Source: Psettodes erumei
Taxonomy: Eukaryota; Chordata; Actinopteri; Pleuronectiformes; Psettodidae
DNA length: 64,000 nucleotides
Direction of reading: 5' to 3'
Assembly (NCBI GenBank): GCA_016785225.1
Contig: JAFBJZ010000638.1
Span: forward strand, 434,001-498,000
Both the position numbers and the translations under genes were made by a program. Below, one piece after another: positions 51,360 through 63,650 of the stretch. Under the pieces are notes generated by a model that saw only the letters and a program-made list of their open reading frames with translations, had not been told where the DNA came from and did not search any database. Each line of letters opens with the position of its first letter. Position 1 is the stretch's first letter.

Positions 51360-52320
51360 ATCGATCGCAATCAATCTTCCTCGGGCCCAAACCGTCCGGC
51401 GTGGCGCCGATTTCCGCCCCGGATGGCGTTCTGTTTGTGCCAGAGAGCGCGTGTGGCGCATGCATTTATGCATGCGGCGGTGTTTATGCGTGCGCCCTCC
51501 TCGCCGCATGCGTTTTCCTCTCCGCAGCCCTTCCGTGCGTGCGCACGCGAGCAGCCGCGCCGCCTCTGTTTTATCCCAGGTTATTTTCAAACCTTCAGCT
51601 TCAGCGTGCGCTCCGTCCTCTGCCCCACTTCTCGAAACGTCTCCGCGGCAACGCGAACCCCACACTCTGCGAGCGCCGTTTGTTTTCCCTCCTCCGCGCC
51701 CCCCCAACCCCTGCCCTGGCGAATCGAACCTCCTTTCTCGCCGACATGTCTGCCACAATAAAAGCTTCTTCCATCGGCGGGGTAATGCTTTTGAAAGGCT
51801 TCGCGTGCGCATTAGAGGCGGGCTCGGGGAGCACACTGGGATGTCATATGTGCTGCCCTGGCACGAGACAAGAATGGCCAAGAGCGCCGGAAAATCCTCG
51901 CCGCCTCTTTCTCCTACTGCCGCTGCATGCTGAGCTGATTCACCTGAGCCAGGCCGGGTGTCTGCTTGCTCCGAACGAATGTTTTCGCAGGATGTGGCGC
52001 AGGTGATTCACTTCTGGCTGGTCCCGCTCCGCCTGGCGAGCGGCCAGCAGCGAGCGGCCAGCAGCGAGAGCGGCTACCGTCTTCCTTATTCGGGCGCGGG
52101 GCGTCTCGTGAACGTGCGCGCTCGACTGGCCCCGGGGCCTCCGCCAGCCCATTACTCCCTCGCTGTTCCGCACCCTCATTTCTGCCCCCTACGCTGTCAC
52201 ATGCATCTGCTCCCCTCCCTCCCTCTTTTTTCTCTTCCCGGCATGCGCAGCAGTCGGCTCCGAGCATGCCCCGCACCCTGTCCGACACGGAGCGAGGGCT
52301 GGTGGTGGTGGGGACCTGGA
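51360..52320. promoter_or_regulatory. CpG-dense island in the large intron
   Basis: GC-rich and CpG-dense over nearly 1 kb (for example CCGTCCGGCGTGGCGCCGAT and GTGCGTGCGCACGCGAGCAG). Open frames occur in several phases on both strands, as expected in such composition, so none is taken as coding. The island could be an internal promoter or enhancer. The beta-neurexin first exon was looked for here and not found. Confidence 0.45.
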
Positions 52321-54479
52321 TAACACAGAAAACAAACGCAAGTAAGCAAGAGAGAGAGAGAGAACATACATTTGCAAACACAGAAGGTGGAGCACTTTCA
52401 CTGGTACCATGGGTGGGAAAGAAGATCTCTGATCAGCCTCGGAGATGGCCGTATTTGGAAGAGATTGCTCCGTGGCCCTGGTTTGACCCCGGGCACCCCT
52501 GAGAGAGAGAGAGAGGCAGCTCTAACAGTGATGTATTGCACGGCCGACCGTGCAGGGTCTGGAGAAGCAGGAAGGTCGGGGCTTAAAGAGGGAGAAAGTC
52601 TGCGTGAGGGAGAGAGAGCGGAGGCATAACGAGTATGTCAAAATTAGCCCGGCTTCACCCAGAGAAAAACAGCAGCGTGTGTTACTAATGATTTGTTCCA
52701 GTAAAGCCCAGCGGGGGGGGGCAAGAAAAAAAGCAGGAAAGGGCACAGGAGACGGGAAAATGAAGAAGAGGAGGGAAGAGAAGACCCGCAGTGCAAATTG
52801 GAAGCGCGGCTCTTTCTTTTGGTCCGTCTCATTACGGATTACGGAGACGGGCAGACGCGAGGACGGCTGCGTTTGTGTCGGCACTCAACAGCTCGGGAGG
52901 CTGATAGATCCAAGATGAAAATATGAGTAACGCCCACAGCAGATCAAATATTGATTCAGGCATTTAGAAAGTGATCAGCTTCATTTTAGCCAAACATCGT
53001 AACAGTTAGTGTCCCTACAGTCCTCCTTTACATCCACACACAAGTCCTAGTCATAAACAAACTTCTGAATTATAGATTTAGCATGGCATAATGCACAATC
53101 TACATATTTCAAGAGAATAATTCTTTCATAGTCCTGTACAGCTGCAGACCGCAGCGATAGAACGTCCCGTTTTGAACATGAGCTCCTGAACCCAGGACAA
53201 GGTAATTATTTAATGACCTGGAGGTGAAAGTCATCCATTATCATGTCTCCGGCAAGGCATCACTTTTCCGCCTCCTTCGTCGGCGCTGTTGCTCTGTTTA
53301 ACTTGGTGGAAATTCTTCAGAGATGCAAAATGAAAGCGACCCGGCTTCCCCGGAGACCTCTTCCCTTCCTTCAGTAGAAAAGATAAAACCCTCCAGCTTT
53401 TTTTTTTGTTGCTTTTTTTTTTCTTCCTTTGCTTGCTTTCTTAACGTCAGCTCGCACCCTCCGAATCTGAAAAGGAATAATTGAGGGTGGGGGGGGGGGG
53501 GTGAGGGGGCTTCTCTTAGCTTTTAAATCATAGCTTATAACAGCAGTCGCTGTAGAGCAGCCACTTATCACAGGCTGGTACAGCTCAGAGCGGATGCTGA
53601 GATCAGACATCATGGCGGCTCGTGACAAAATTACATCAGCACAGCTTGCGTGCGAAACCTGGAAATGCATCGGGTATCGAACGACTCCATGAGTGACCTA
53701 AATCATACTTTTTCCATTTGTTTCTCATAAATGTGGTAATAGGGGGGAAAAAATGGCTGAGATGCATATCCTGCGCAAAGTGTAACTGTCTGTCCCTTCT
53801 AAATCACTTTTATAGTCGGAGCGTCTCTGATATTTGTCTGATCTTTACGCTGAAGTATGCCCCGGCCCGAGCACAATAAAACTCCTGGCGGATTAGCGCG
53901 GCAGAAAGGCTAATTCCCGCGCTTGTGTTTCGCCACCCTCGGGTCTGCTCGTACTTCTCCGCCCCATCGATGCAAAACGCCGCGTTTAATGTTGCGAGAG
54001 CGGTGAAAAAAAAACCCATTTGGTTTTCTGAGTTGCTGCAAAAATCCCGAAGATTGGCTTTGCAATTACACACCCCTGCAATCGTGTAAAAATAACCGTG
54101 CCGAAGGTCTTCTGGCCGTCCGCTGCGTAAACTAATGGATTCCTCATCTCCCCCCGTGACTCACCTTCACTTCATCCGACACGTTTTCAGCTTGTTATAA
54201 TGCGCGCATATTGCGGCGACGAGCGGCAGGCTGAAACAAATACCTGTCAGATTTCCGCACGGCTCCATGCAAAGACCGGCACCGACTGTTAATGCCGGGG
54301 AGTTTGGGGCAGCCGGGGCTGAAATGACATTCCTGCACAGTAACTGTAAGTCACTTTGAATGAAACGAAGCCGGTGAAAAGTGATGATTTGGTACCTCCA
54401 CGGGCGGCGGCGGCGCTGCCTAAGCCTCTCTAATCGCAGAGGACATCCCTGGCTGCTGGAGTATTCCAGCGGATCCCTT

Positions 54480-54965
54480 AATCTCCATCTCGGTGATCCC
54501 GCGGCTTGAGCAGAGCCACCTGGCTTCTCTGGGCACACGCGCCGGAGACTCCTGGAAAGGCGGCAGCAGGTTCGCCTCTCCCGCGGCCGAGCGCCGTCTT
54601 CCGCGGCGGGGACTATCCCTCCACCCTTTTTTTCCCTCCCGTTCATTTTCACTTGGCAGGTGGCGAGATGCCAGAGAATGTCACCTCAAGGTGTCGCATG
54701 AGGTGGTTTGACGCGGGCAGGTGATTCTCGCTTTGCTTCATCTGTAAAAAAAAAAAAAAAAAGAAAAAGTATCTGCGGTTCGATATACCTGCAGTTTACA
54801 GAAAATGTTTTTATAATAATGTAATGCTGACCTCACAGCGCCCGCTGCCGATGTGAAGCTACACCCGCGGCCTTTGTTGGTGTCGCGGCCGCTGACCTCC
54901 GGCGCCGGCGCCGCCGCGCTGACCTTCCGCGCTAACTGCCCCCGCCGTACGTCGGGGGACGTAAT
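54480..54965. promoter_or_regulatory. CpG-dense patches
   Basis: Two CpG-dense stretches (about 54480-54620 and 54840-54965), the second with GGCGCCGGCGCCGCCGCG and a NotI site at 54885-54892. They are split by an A16-type run near 54747. No gene was recognised. Confidence 0.4.
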
Positions 54966-56154
54966 TCACGGGACACTCAGCAGAGTCAATATGCTCTTTT
55001 TCTGCTCCATTTCTGCTCGCCTCCTCCGTGAATCATCGGCGCCGTTATATAAATGACTTTAAAACACGTTGCGACACCATCAAGAGAAATTACGCCGGAT
55101 CCCTGAGTCACGCCTCATTCCGTGGGCTGGCTGATTTTGTCCGGGCTCAGCAGTGTTGCTACGCTTTGCTCCGTGTCCCCGGGACACGTTAGCCCGGCGT
55201 GTGACGGCGTGCGAGGGAGGGGCTGGACGTGGGTCTGCATGAACATCCGCGTGGGGCACGTGCATCTACGGGGATTAAACGGTCAAGGAGGCTGCCGTGA
55301 ATTACTGCTACATTTCAATACCTAAAGGTTAAGTCCTTCCTACAACTTCAGGATACTTCAATTTATATTAGTGAATAGCCGTGGCCTTTTTTACCCAGAA
55401 ATAAATACTGCTGTGCGGCTTTGTTAAGAAAGAATTTTAATAAGTGAAAAGGTGCAACCCCTCACGGGGATTTCATTGAGATAAAAATGGATCCAGTTAA
55501 AACTGCTGGGGTAGGAAAGTTCAACTCATTTTTTTCTCGGCAATAAAGCGACACAGGGGTTTTCGCGACGTGTTTTTCTTCAGTTTGAAAATGTGGAGCA
55601 GTTTATCATTAGCCGCACGAGCCCACGTTGCCCTGGTTTCCCGATCTGAACAGTCGTGAGTTTTGCTCGTGACTTCCTGAAACAAAATTTGTTTTAAAAA
55701 AAGATACTTCAGAGAGCTCAGACTCATCCAGGGGTTTAGTGACTGTGGATAAAGCCATGGGACAGATCCTTCTCTGATTGTGACTGTTTGTGTGAACGTA
55801 ATCCAAAGTAGAGTGTTCAGTATGGTGGAGCTGCGGTCCTACCCCAACAGAAACATCTGGGGCGCGGAATATGTCGTCGTCGTTACACGTTCACAACCCT
55901 TCCCATCACGTTTTTGAGCGTTTGGAACTTATTCCAGACGTGCGAGATCGATTTGATTTAACTACCTCAAAACCTATTTGGGTTTCTCGTAACACGGCCA
56001 GCGTCCTTCCTAAAACTAGCCGAGCGATTGTTGTGAAATTCTGTCGCGGAACTGATCGTGCAGGCGGGACAACGTATCCACATCTGCCGGATGGAAACGG
56101 CGCAAAAAGCCGGCGTCGTCATTCACGGCTCCCCGGGTCACGGATATTACTGGC

Positions 56155-56480
56155 TTTGGGGCTCTGCTGACTTTTTCTCCCAGCACCACCATTAAGTTAA
56201 CAGTTTTACTATTAAGTGAAATATCTCGGCAGCCAATGGATCGCTCATTCATGTTCCCTTCGGGGTGAATTTTAATAACGTGGGTGATCCTCAGACTTTT
56301 CACGTCTCACATTGTTATTTAAAAAAAAACAAAAAAACAAAGACAATGATATTCTGATAAATATTAGCATGCTAACACACATGAGCTAATCTTATGGAGT
56401 ATGGCAAACACACGGCAGTACGTTAGCATGCAGCTCAGGTTTAGCATCACAAAGCTGCTAGCGTGGCTCCAGTCAGTATA
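56155..56480. repeat. Degraded dispersed fish repeat (TTAGCATGC type)
   Basis: Ordered landmarks are AGTGAAATATCTCGGCAGCC, TTCATGTTCCCTTCGGGGTG, GGTGATCCTCAGACTTTTCA, TATTAGCATGCTAAC, GTTAGCATGCAGCTCAGG and AAAGCTGCTAGCGTGGCTCC. I recall these as the body of a very common percomorph repeat. The copy is diverged and interrupted by an A-rich run near 56320. Its left end may extend toward 56010, but that part is not recognised. Confidence 0.65.
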
Positions 56481-56937
56481 ATAAGCAATGCTGAGTTCAA
56501 GGCTGGGAATGTTTTTCAAACGGTGAATAATGCATTTCTGAATTCTTCACAAACCTGACTTTCAAACGCGGATCACAACTCGCACGTGTAAAACTTGGTC
56601 CGGATTCCTTCTCATTTCCAGCACGCCTTGTTGAAGCCACTCTTGAGATGTCAATAAGGATCCAGCAAAGAGAAACTCAATGAAGCCTTTCAAACGGCAG
56701 CCGTTCACTATTAAATTTGGCACCGCCATGTTCCTGCCCTATCTTTCTCAGCCTCCCCACATCTCCTGCAGCACATCCCCCTCGCTGGGATCTGTTGTGA
56801 TATCAGATGAAAGAAACGATTCTTTTTTTTTTTCTCTCTCTCTCTCTGTCTCTCATGTCCGCTGCTGCACTGGAAGCCTCTTATCATCATGTAGTTTTTC
56901 TGGTGAAACCACATCCGCTTCGTTTTGCACACGCGTG

Positions 56938-56972
56938 GGTGTGTGTGTGTGTGTGTGTGTGTTTGTGTGTGT
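56938..56972. repeat. (GT)n microsatellite
   Basis: About sixteen GT units with one TT interruption. Confidence 0.93.
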
Positions 56973-57789
56973 TCGGCATTCCAGCGACGGGCTCCTGTAA
57001 ACTCCAGCCGTGAGGATTGACAGCGGAGATAGATAACCGCACGGGGATGCAAGCCGGAGCGGGGGCCATAAGGAGCGAAATGATATGTTTAATACATGGA
57101 GATCTGACAGATTGAAAGCGCGCAGCCACATTATTCGCCATCTCTATTTCCCCGCGTCGCGATGCCTGCGGAATGCGTTACGATCTGCCTCCGTACAGCC
57201 GCTTGCATGCATGCAAAATATTTGGACTGGCCTGACATTAACACGCTGCACCGTCCCGTTAGTTGTAATGCACTTGTCTCACAGTGGCTGTTGCTGTGAC
57301 ATTTTCACAGTACGCGCTGCAGAAATGCACGTCCAGATAATATTTGCATAATAATGCAATAGTTGCACTAGTAGATAATAGCTGCACTGATTGGGTGATG
57401 AGTCGGCGCGTGGCTGCGTGGAGCCGGCAGAGCCCGCACACGCTAAAGTGGGTCTGCAATCAGGTGCAAACTCATAATTTTGATTTTTTTCTTTTTTTTT
57501 TTTTGGAACTGCAGTGCAGGCACGCCGCCATGCACATTTTGTGCGTCTGCGCGAGGGGCCGCGCGCAGTTAGCGGCGGTCACTACAAGACGTGTCCCGGC
57601 CGTTCGCCGTCAGGGGGGCAGAGGGGGCGCCCACCGTCTCATTTCGGTCAGCCGCCCGAGAGAAGGTGCAGGGGGGTGTGTGTGTGTTTGTGTGGCTTTT
57701 GCTCTCCTGCTGTTTCTGTTTTGCTCGTGTCTGACCTCGAGCTCAACCCTCCCCCCCCTCCTTGGTATTACACGCACCTCTCGGGAGTG

Positions 57790-57960
57790 CGTTGACAATC
57801 CGGGCGACCATTCATCATTTTCACATTGTGGCCTTGATGAGAAAGGGTTTAATAATACATTTGCGAGGTGATAAAATCAGGGGAGAGAAAATTAATATTC
57901 TCTGGGCTTGTCAGGCTCATTTAAGCAAGCCCCGTGTTTCGTTGTGTGGCCTCTGACACA
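57790..57960. promoter_or_regulatory. Possible conserved non-coding element
   Basis: Non-repetitive AT-rich stretch with GGGTTTAATAATACATTTGC, GAGAAAATTAATATTCTC and CTCATTTAAGCAAGC, in a CpG-rich setting. It includes the inverted repeat GAGAAAATTAATATTCTC. Composition only; no proof of conservation. Confidence 0.22.
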
Positions 57961-58865
57961 GATGATTGCGTGGGCAGCTATGCAGTTTTTCCTCATAATT
58001 ACTTTTCGCCATGCCGCTCTTGTCCATTGTCAGTCTCAATAAGGCGGAGGTCTGAAGAAGAAAGCGGGAGAGAGGGAGACCGAGAGGCAGATATACATAA
58101 GCTATGGAGCATGGATTTCTGTTTTATGTTTTGAGCCCAAAACCTTCACACACTGTCCTCTTCCTTAAAAATGATCTCCCTGTGCCTTTTGCCGTCTGTC
58201 GGCTACAAATCCTTGCGCCTCAGTGGGACCCGGTGATATGTCCGGTGGCTATAACTAAGGCTGGATCTGCGGGGAGATTTATGGAACTAATTAAAACCAG
58301 TTCAGATTTACTGAACAAATTAAGCCAGTACAGTGAAAACACCAGGATTAGGATGCTCCAAGAAGCTGAACTGAATTTTCACTCCATTTTTGCCTTTTTT
58401 TTTTTTTTTTTATTTAAAAGCAAATTTCTGCAGAAAAACAAAACGCCATCAATTGGCTTTCGCAGTTGGAAGCATTTGCATAGAACCTCATGCATACTGA
58501 TGCATCGTGGTTTTCCACAGCGCCTGGATCATGGCAGCGGAGCGCTGCTTTAATGCGGACGACTCCGAGGTGTTACACCTACGGTGTGCACGGGAGTGCG
58601 CGCGCGGATTCGCCCACTAGCATACATCACTGCCAAAACGTGTAATACTTCCAGAAATACCGCACAAACCTGTGCGCACATACATAACACCGCCACACAT
58701 CTGCGCGCTCTGGGCTTTTTGCAAATGCACACGATCAGGCAAGAAGAAGAAAAAAAAAAAATAACAGGGCGATAATTTACTTACTTCCGCCACGCATGCC
58801 CTCTTCCTCATGCTTATCTATTTTGCTTCATCGTAGGCCTTCTCCGCTGCACCCCCCAACTAAAA

Positions 58866-58889
58866 GCGCGTGCACGCACACACGCGCAC

Positions 58890-58940
<51 letters not shown>
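58866..58940. repeat. Long (AC)n with CG-rich start, Z-DNA-prone
   Basis: GCGCGTGCACGCACACACGC, then ACGACACAC and about 25 AC units. It is an almost unbroken alternating purine-pyrimidine tract of about 75 bp. Confidence 0.95.
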
Positions 58941-58945
<5 letters not shown>

Positions 58946-59439
58946 TGAAGGCTGGGAAGCATATCTGAGTCGTTTTAATTGAATGTGCTGAGCGATGAGT
59001 CTGCTTCGAGGTGCTTTAATTTGCAGGGATGGCTAAACAGATGTAGCATCATAAAGTAATGTAATGGATTCCCCCCCCCACCCCCACCCACCCACCCGCT
59101 GGCGTGAAGGCACGCAAATAAGGCTGGCTAAGTGATGGCAAACTAGGGGAATGAAAGGGAAAGAGGATTTTTACACTAAAAATACTTAAGTAGGATCACT
59201 TTTTTTTTTTTTTTAAGTCTCAGATGGTTAAATACCGCAAGCCGAGTAAAGTGATGATCGTCAGCCTTTGTTGTAGTTAGGAGATGTACATGTATGCAGG
59301 CGGTCGTGCGCGTGTATGTGCTGCATGTATGCATGACGCATCTGTCCATGACACGGCGAGCAGCGTGAAGCGCCTTTGCACGCACCTTCCCCTGCAGGGG
59401 TGTGAAAGCTTGACACCGGGGCTCTGAAGCGCGCCGCCT

Positions 59440-59860
59440 CGGTGCGTCCACGTGCCGCGGCAGCGTAGGCGTGCACGTTTATGTCCGTGCTTCCGAGCGA
59501 GGCAGTGGGCTAGATAAATTCAAGGTTAACCGTTGTCAAACCAGCCTCGGGGCCATGGCAGTGTCGTAGAGGCGAGAGGCGCGATGTGCTCCCACAAGAG
59601 CGGCTGCCGAGGCCGGCTCCAGCTGTCGAGCTGCGAAGACGCGCGCCCGCCCCGCGCTCCCGCTAACGCGGGCATATGTCGCGCTCCCCGGCCGGGGAGC
59701 CGCGGCGCAGAGGCAGCGGCACGCTTTCCTCTCGGCCAAAAAACGCTGGGCCAAAGAGTCCGCGTTGCACCGCCGTGTTGTTACAGGGATTTCGCAGCAT
59801 GCAAAAAACGACACGCACGCGGGGGTAAGGTCGAACGTGATCCCCCTCTCAGTCGGCAAG
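59440..59860. promoter_or_regulatory. CpG-dense patch
   Basis: CpG-rich stretch including GAAGACGCGCGCCCGCCCCG and CGCTCCCCGGCCGGGGAGCC, the latter with a self-complementary core. A chance frame of 148 codons on the + strand has no recognised product. Confidence 0.35.
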
Positions 59861-60429
59861 CGGGAGCTGGCAAGGTGAATGCTGCATGTCTCTGCATTGG
59901 CCTGCCAATGACAGATGGAGCCCAGGTGCCATTAGGCAGACAAATGACGGCTTCATTAGGACGTGCCACTGGCAAGTGATGAATGCTGCCCTCGCCGCGC
60001 CATATTTGGAACAAGATAAAAAACTGAAAAAGAGGTGGGAGATGCTATGTAGGTTGTTCCGAAGGCAGCTTTGTTTTCATTTCAAGTCTTTGCTTTTAGG
60101 CCACGTTAAAAAACGAGAAGAGAGAGCTCAAATTCAAAGTGTGTCAAATGTGGAAAATGACATCAAATAGTTCTGTCGCAGGCATTTTAGGCAATTAACC
60201 TAAATTTTTTAGTTTGTTTTTAGTTTCTGAGGACATTTCTGATGCTAATTACTGACTTGTGTATCCGAAAAGCAACATATAACTTATGTTCTGTTGTGTT
60301 TTTAATGACCAGACAAGATGTCATATGAACCCAGTTCACCCTGTCAGTCAAAACCACACCTGCCTGAGTGAACGCTGTTAGGAAACAAAACCTCACGGCA
60401 GACAACTGCAGCGTAATAAGTGGAGCTGC

Positions 60430-60725
60430 TTGTTCGCGTTCCCTCCCCGTGAAAGTTCATCACCGCCTCCTCGAACGCTTTGTGTCAGTGGCGCGTCATC
60501 GCCACCGTCGTCGGCGCGGCTCACAGCATCCCCTGCCTCGCTCGCGGGAGGAGGTGGGACGGGTAGAGGTGGGACGGGAGGCGAGGGGCGGCAGAGAGAA
60601 GCTAAAGGGGACTGGGAGGACAGGGAGCGCGCTTGAGAGAGATCGCCAGAGACAGAGGCGGAGGGAGGGACGGGGAGGGAGGGGGCGGCGGCGGCGCCAC
60701 GGGCCACCACGGATCTCCCTCCCCA
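60430..60725. promoter_or_regulatory. CpG-dense, purine-skewed patch
   Basis: A CpG-rich left half (CGCCACCGTCGTCGGCGCGG) passes into a G- and A-rich stretch (60540-60690) with many GGGAGG/GAGGG runs that could form G-quadruplexes. No gene was recognised. Confidence 0.35.
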
Positions 60726-60833
60726 CTCACATCCATGTGTCACCTCACCGCGTTGCCAACTAGGCTACACATGCTCCCTGGAGATGTCAGAACACATATC
60801 TCGATGGTTGGCTTAAATTTGCATAGGTGCGCT

Positions 60834-60861
60834 CTGTTGTTGTTGTTGTTGTTTTGTTGTT
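60834..60861. repeat. (TGT)n microsatellite
   Basis: Imperfect TTG/TGT repeat, about nine units. Confidence 0.88.
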
Positions 60862-60979
60862 GGCCTGGAATCTGTGCCTTTTGATAAATGGACATTTCAT
60901 TTATGTCCGTAAAAAAAAAAAATCATCAAGGTACAATAAGGACTGGAAATACAGTTAGAGGCTCTGTTTTCACGGTGAC

Positions 60980-61443
60980 TTTAAAGGAATAGTGCGCCTC
61001 GCTTTGTTGTCAAGCATTCGATAAGAGAACCGATGTTTCGCAGCGAACGTGGAGCTGGAGCCTGTTATCTTGGCGTCGAAGGCTGTAGCGGGGGGCAGCG
61101 AGCCCGTCTCCATAAAGAGCTAACAATATCCGCCACCTCTGAAGCTTGCTATTCAGCGCATCGCGTCTCCTCACGACAGGATCTAAAAGCAACAAATTGC
61201 TCCCTTAAACCGGGGTTATGTGCCAGATTATTCCTCAGCCAGGACCGGCTACTCCCTGGAGTCCCTGCTTTGGCCCGGCAACCGGCGTGGAAGAGCTAGG
61301 GTGGCGCCAACAGCTGTCATCTTTGAACACAGACAAGCTAGCCCTTTGTTTGTAGACTGTTTCCAGACTTTGTGCTAAGCTAAGCTAACCAGCTGGCCCA
61401 CAGGCAAATAATCATATTTCCCATATGGTGAACTATTAATTTA
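60980..61443. repeat. Degraded non-autonomous DNA transposon (MITE-like), about 465 bp
   Basis: The left end TTTAAAGGAATAGT and right end AACTATTAATTTA are imperfect inverted repeats. Inside, in order, are TGGAGCTGGAGCC, GGGGTTATGTGCCAGATTAT, CTCCCTGGAGTCC, CCGGCAACC and GTGCTAAGCTAAGCTAACCA, then ATTTCCCATATGGTGAACTA. I recall this set, with TATTTCCCAAAATGTCGAAC at the right end of intact copies, from a very common percomorph repeat. No transposase frame. Confidence 0.7.
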
Positions 61444-62039
61444 GAACTGGACGTACGAACCTCTTTCCAAATTAAACCAATAACATTGCGAGAATATCCA
61501 AGCAGTCAATATCCTTGATGTTTAAGTATTTGATTTCATTTCACTCGTCCAAGTAGCAGCAAAGTAGGAGTCGAGTGGTATCACACATCCTGACGGTGAT
61601 AAGTATATATATCACTCAATCGCCGGCTCCCGTTACTTCAGTAATAAATGATGTTTCCGTCGCAGCTTTCCCTCGGAAACCCCACTGTAATTTGACTTCA
61701 TTAAATCTGTAATGTTCGGGGAGAGCTCATGAAAGCGAACCGGAGAGCTGAGTCTGCCTTGTGATTTCAGCCTCCCGCTGCTCAAGAGAAATGTGCTCTT
61801 TGATGTGCCTGAAAGAGGCAGGCTTCTGCGTTTCCTCCGTAAATTCTTTCATTTGTTACCCATCTCGCTTTAACAATTTCAAACTTAAGTCACCCCGAGC
61901 TGCACTCTGGGATGACGAGCCCGCGATGCATGATTTATAATTGTTTGTTTCTCTCTCTCTCAGCGCTTCTCGCACGTCCTGGGAGGCAGGTGCTTGGGTT
62001 CTGGTTAGCGTTCTGCATTGTGGGCTTTGATGGGACCGG

Positions 62040-62230
62040 CCATGCGTTATATTGCGAGCCGCGCTTTCCCATTTCCTCCCCGTCCCATCCCTCGGCCGCA
62101 GCCGGACGGGGCAGATGGGCGCCGTCCCGTGGCCCCCGGCTCGGGGATGGCGAGCCGCCCCGGAGTCGAGGGGATCGGCCCGTCGCCCCGCTGTTCTTCC
62201 TGGCGTTCGCCCCGGCAATCAACCAACCTT
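62040..62230. promoter_or_regulatory. CpG-dense patch
   Basis: GC-rich stretch with GGCCCCCGGCTCGGGGATGG and CCGGAGTCGAGGGGATCGGC. All frames are open in places. No product was recognised. Confidence 0.3.
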
Positions 62231-62271
62231 CCCCCAAAATTTTGGTGTAAAAACACGACAATAATGATCGC

Positions 62272-62290
62272 CATTATCATCATCATCATT
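62272..62290. repeat. (ATC)n short repeat
   Basis: About six ATC/CAT units. Confidence 0.85.
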
Positions 62291-63269
62291 ACCGTCATCA
62301 CGCAAGATGTTCTGAGTGAAATTTTTTTAAAAAAAAAGCAAAATACATCAGCAGCCAACCAGCTGGAAAATTGCACACAAGCTCCTCTCCTGATGCTGAA
62401 AAGACTTGTTTGCACGTTTGGTGCTGTGGAATAACCAGTCATTTAATATGCTGTTTGACTAAGGCGGCCTCTTAGTCTGGCTTTCAAAGTGGACGGCGCC
62501 GTTGATCAGTGGCATTTGTTTCCATTACAAAGAGCCATTACGGCGGCGGGCTGACTCGCTGTTTGGAGGGCAGGTCTGCCCTCCTTGGCACAAACAATTT
62601 GATTTAGATGGACAAAAGCCAGCCAGTGTGGCGGCAGGGCAGCGCTGTTTGTTTGGGTTTTTTTTTAATTTAACACCTCATGCATATTTAGGTCACACAC
62701 ACACACGCGCACAAAGAAACGCGCCGTCAGCCGCGCGCACACATTTTTCTCGGGTCAGACAAGAAGAAGCGCTGCACACACGAGTTGTGAAGGCCAAGTC
62801 CTGCGGTGCGATACTGAGCTGGTGGTGGCAGGAAGGAAGGATGTACAGTATGTGGATGTACAGTATGGTATGAAAAAACACAGACCTTCTCCTTTATATG
62901 TCTGTCGAGCTCAGTTGTGTTTGTGCTGGACGATCCTGCACCTCTGGGTTTATGTCCGCTGCCACTTTATCTTTTAACCCCGCTCTTTCCCCGTTGTTTA
63001 AATTTGTTTTATTTGCAACAACCACACGAGAAAGTGAAAATAGTTAGAATCGGGAAGGGGGGTGTTGGCACTGAGCATAATCCAGGCTTTGGCAGAGTCA
63101 TCCAATACGGACATTCCGGTCTGGCAATTGGTTGCGTGAGATAAAGAACTTCAGAGCAGTAGGGTTGTTTCAACTTCGGGAAAAAAAAAATATTACCACG
63201 TCATCTGACGGACATGAAAGCAAATCCACCAAAATGGGAACAAAGTCAAAGAGATTAATCGCCCACAGC

Positions 63270-63650
63270 TCGTTTTCCAGCTTCGAAATCAGACTCGCAT
63301 TTGTTCGGCGACGTGTTGCATGTCTCCTTCTTCCGAGGCGGCAGTAACGCAGGGAATTTCGGCTCGGAGGACCTGCGAGGGAAATCGTGGAAAGATCGGA
63401 CACGCTGCTCTGTGTGTGTGGTTTGTCCTGTAGCGGTCGCAGCCGCAGCCAAACCCGCTCCGCTCGGCTTTGTGCCGTCTGTGACAATAGCGAGCCGCCT
63501 CGCCGCCATTTAGATTACAAAGCCGGAGGTTGCCCTCGGCGCCGGTCTTTCCAAAGGAAGCACCCGTGCGGCGTCTGCGCCGGCCAGGTGTTGCGGGGTG
63601 ACGCCGGACCTATTTTCCAGCTGGCTGCTCCTGTTAGAAGTCCGCCGGGC
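63270..63650. promoter_or_regulatory. CpG-dense patch near window end
   Basis: CpG-rich sequence including CGAGGCGGCAGTAACGCAGG, GCCCTCGGCGCCGGTC and GCGGCGTCTGCGCCGGCCAG. The frame at 63387-63794 crosses it without recognisable domains. It could be part of an internal regulatory region of nrxn3. Confidence 0.3.

Noticed and set aside
51285..52502. Overlapping frames of 155-208 codons on both strands
   Set aside because: They lie in the CpG island, where stops are rare. None has a signal peptide, His-rich stretch or known domain expected of a beta-neurexin first exon.
55871..56170. 99-codon + strand frame
   Set aside because: It runs into the dispersed repeat at 56155 and has no homologue I know. 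Treated as a chance frame.
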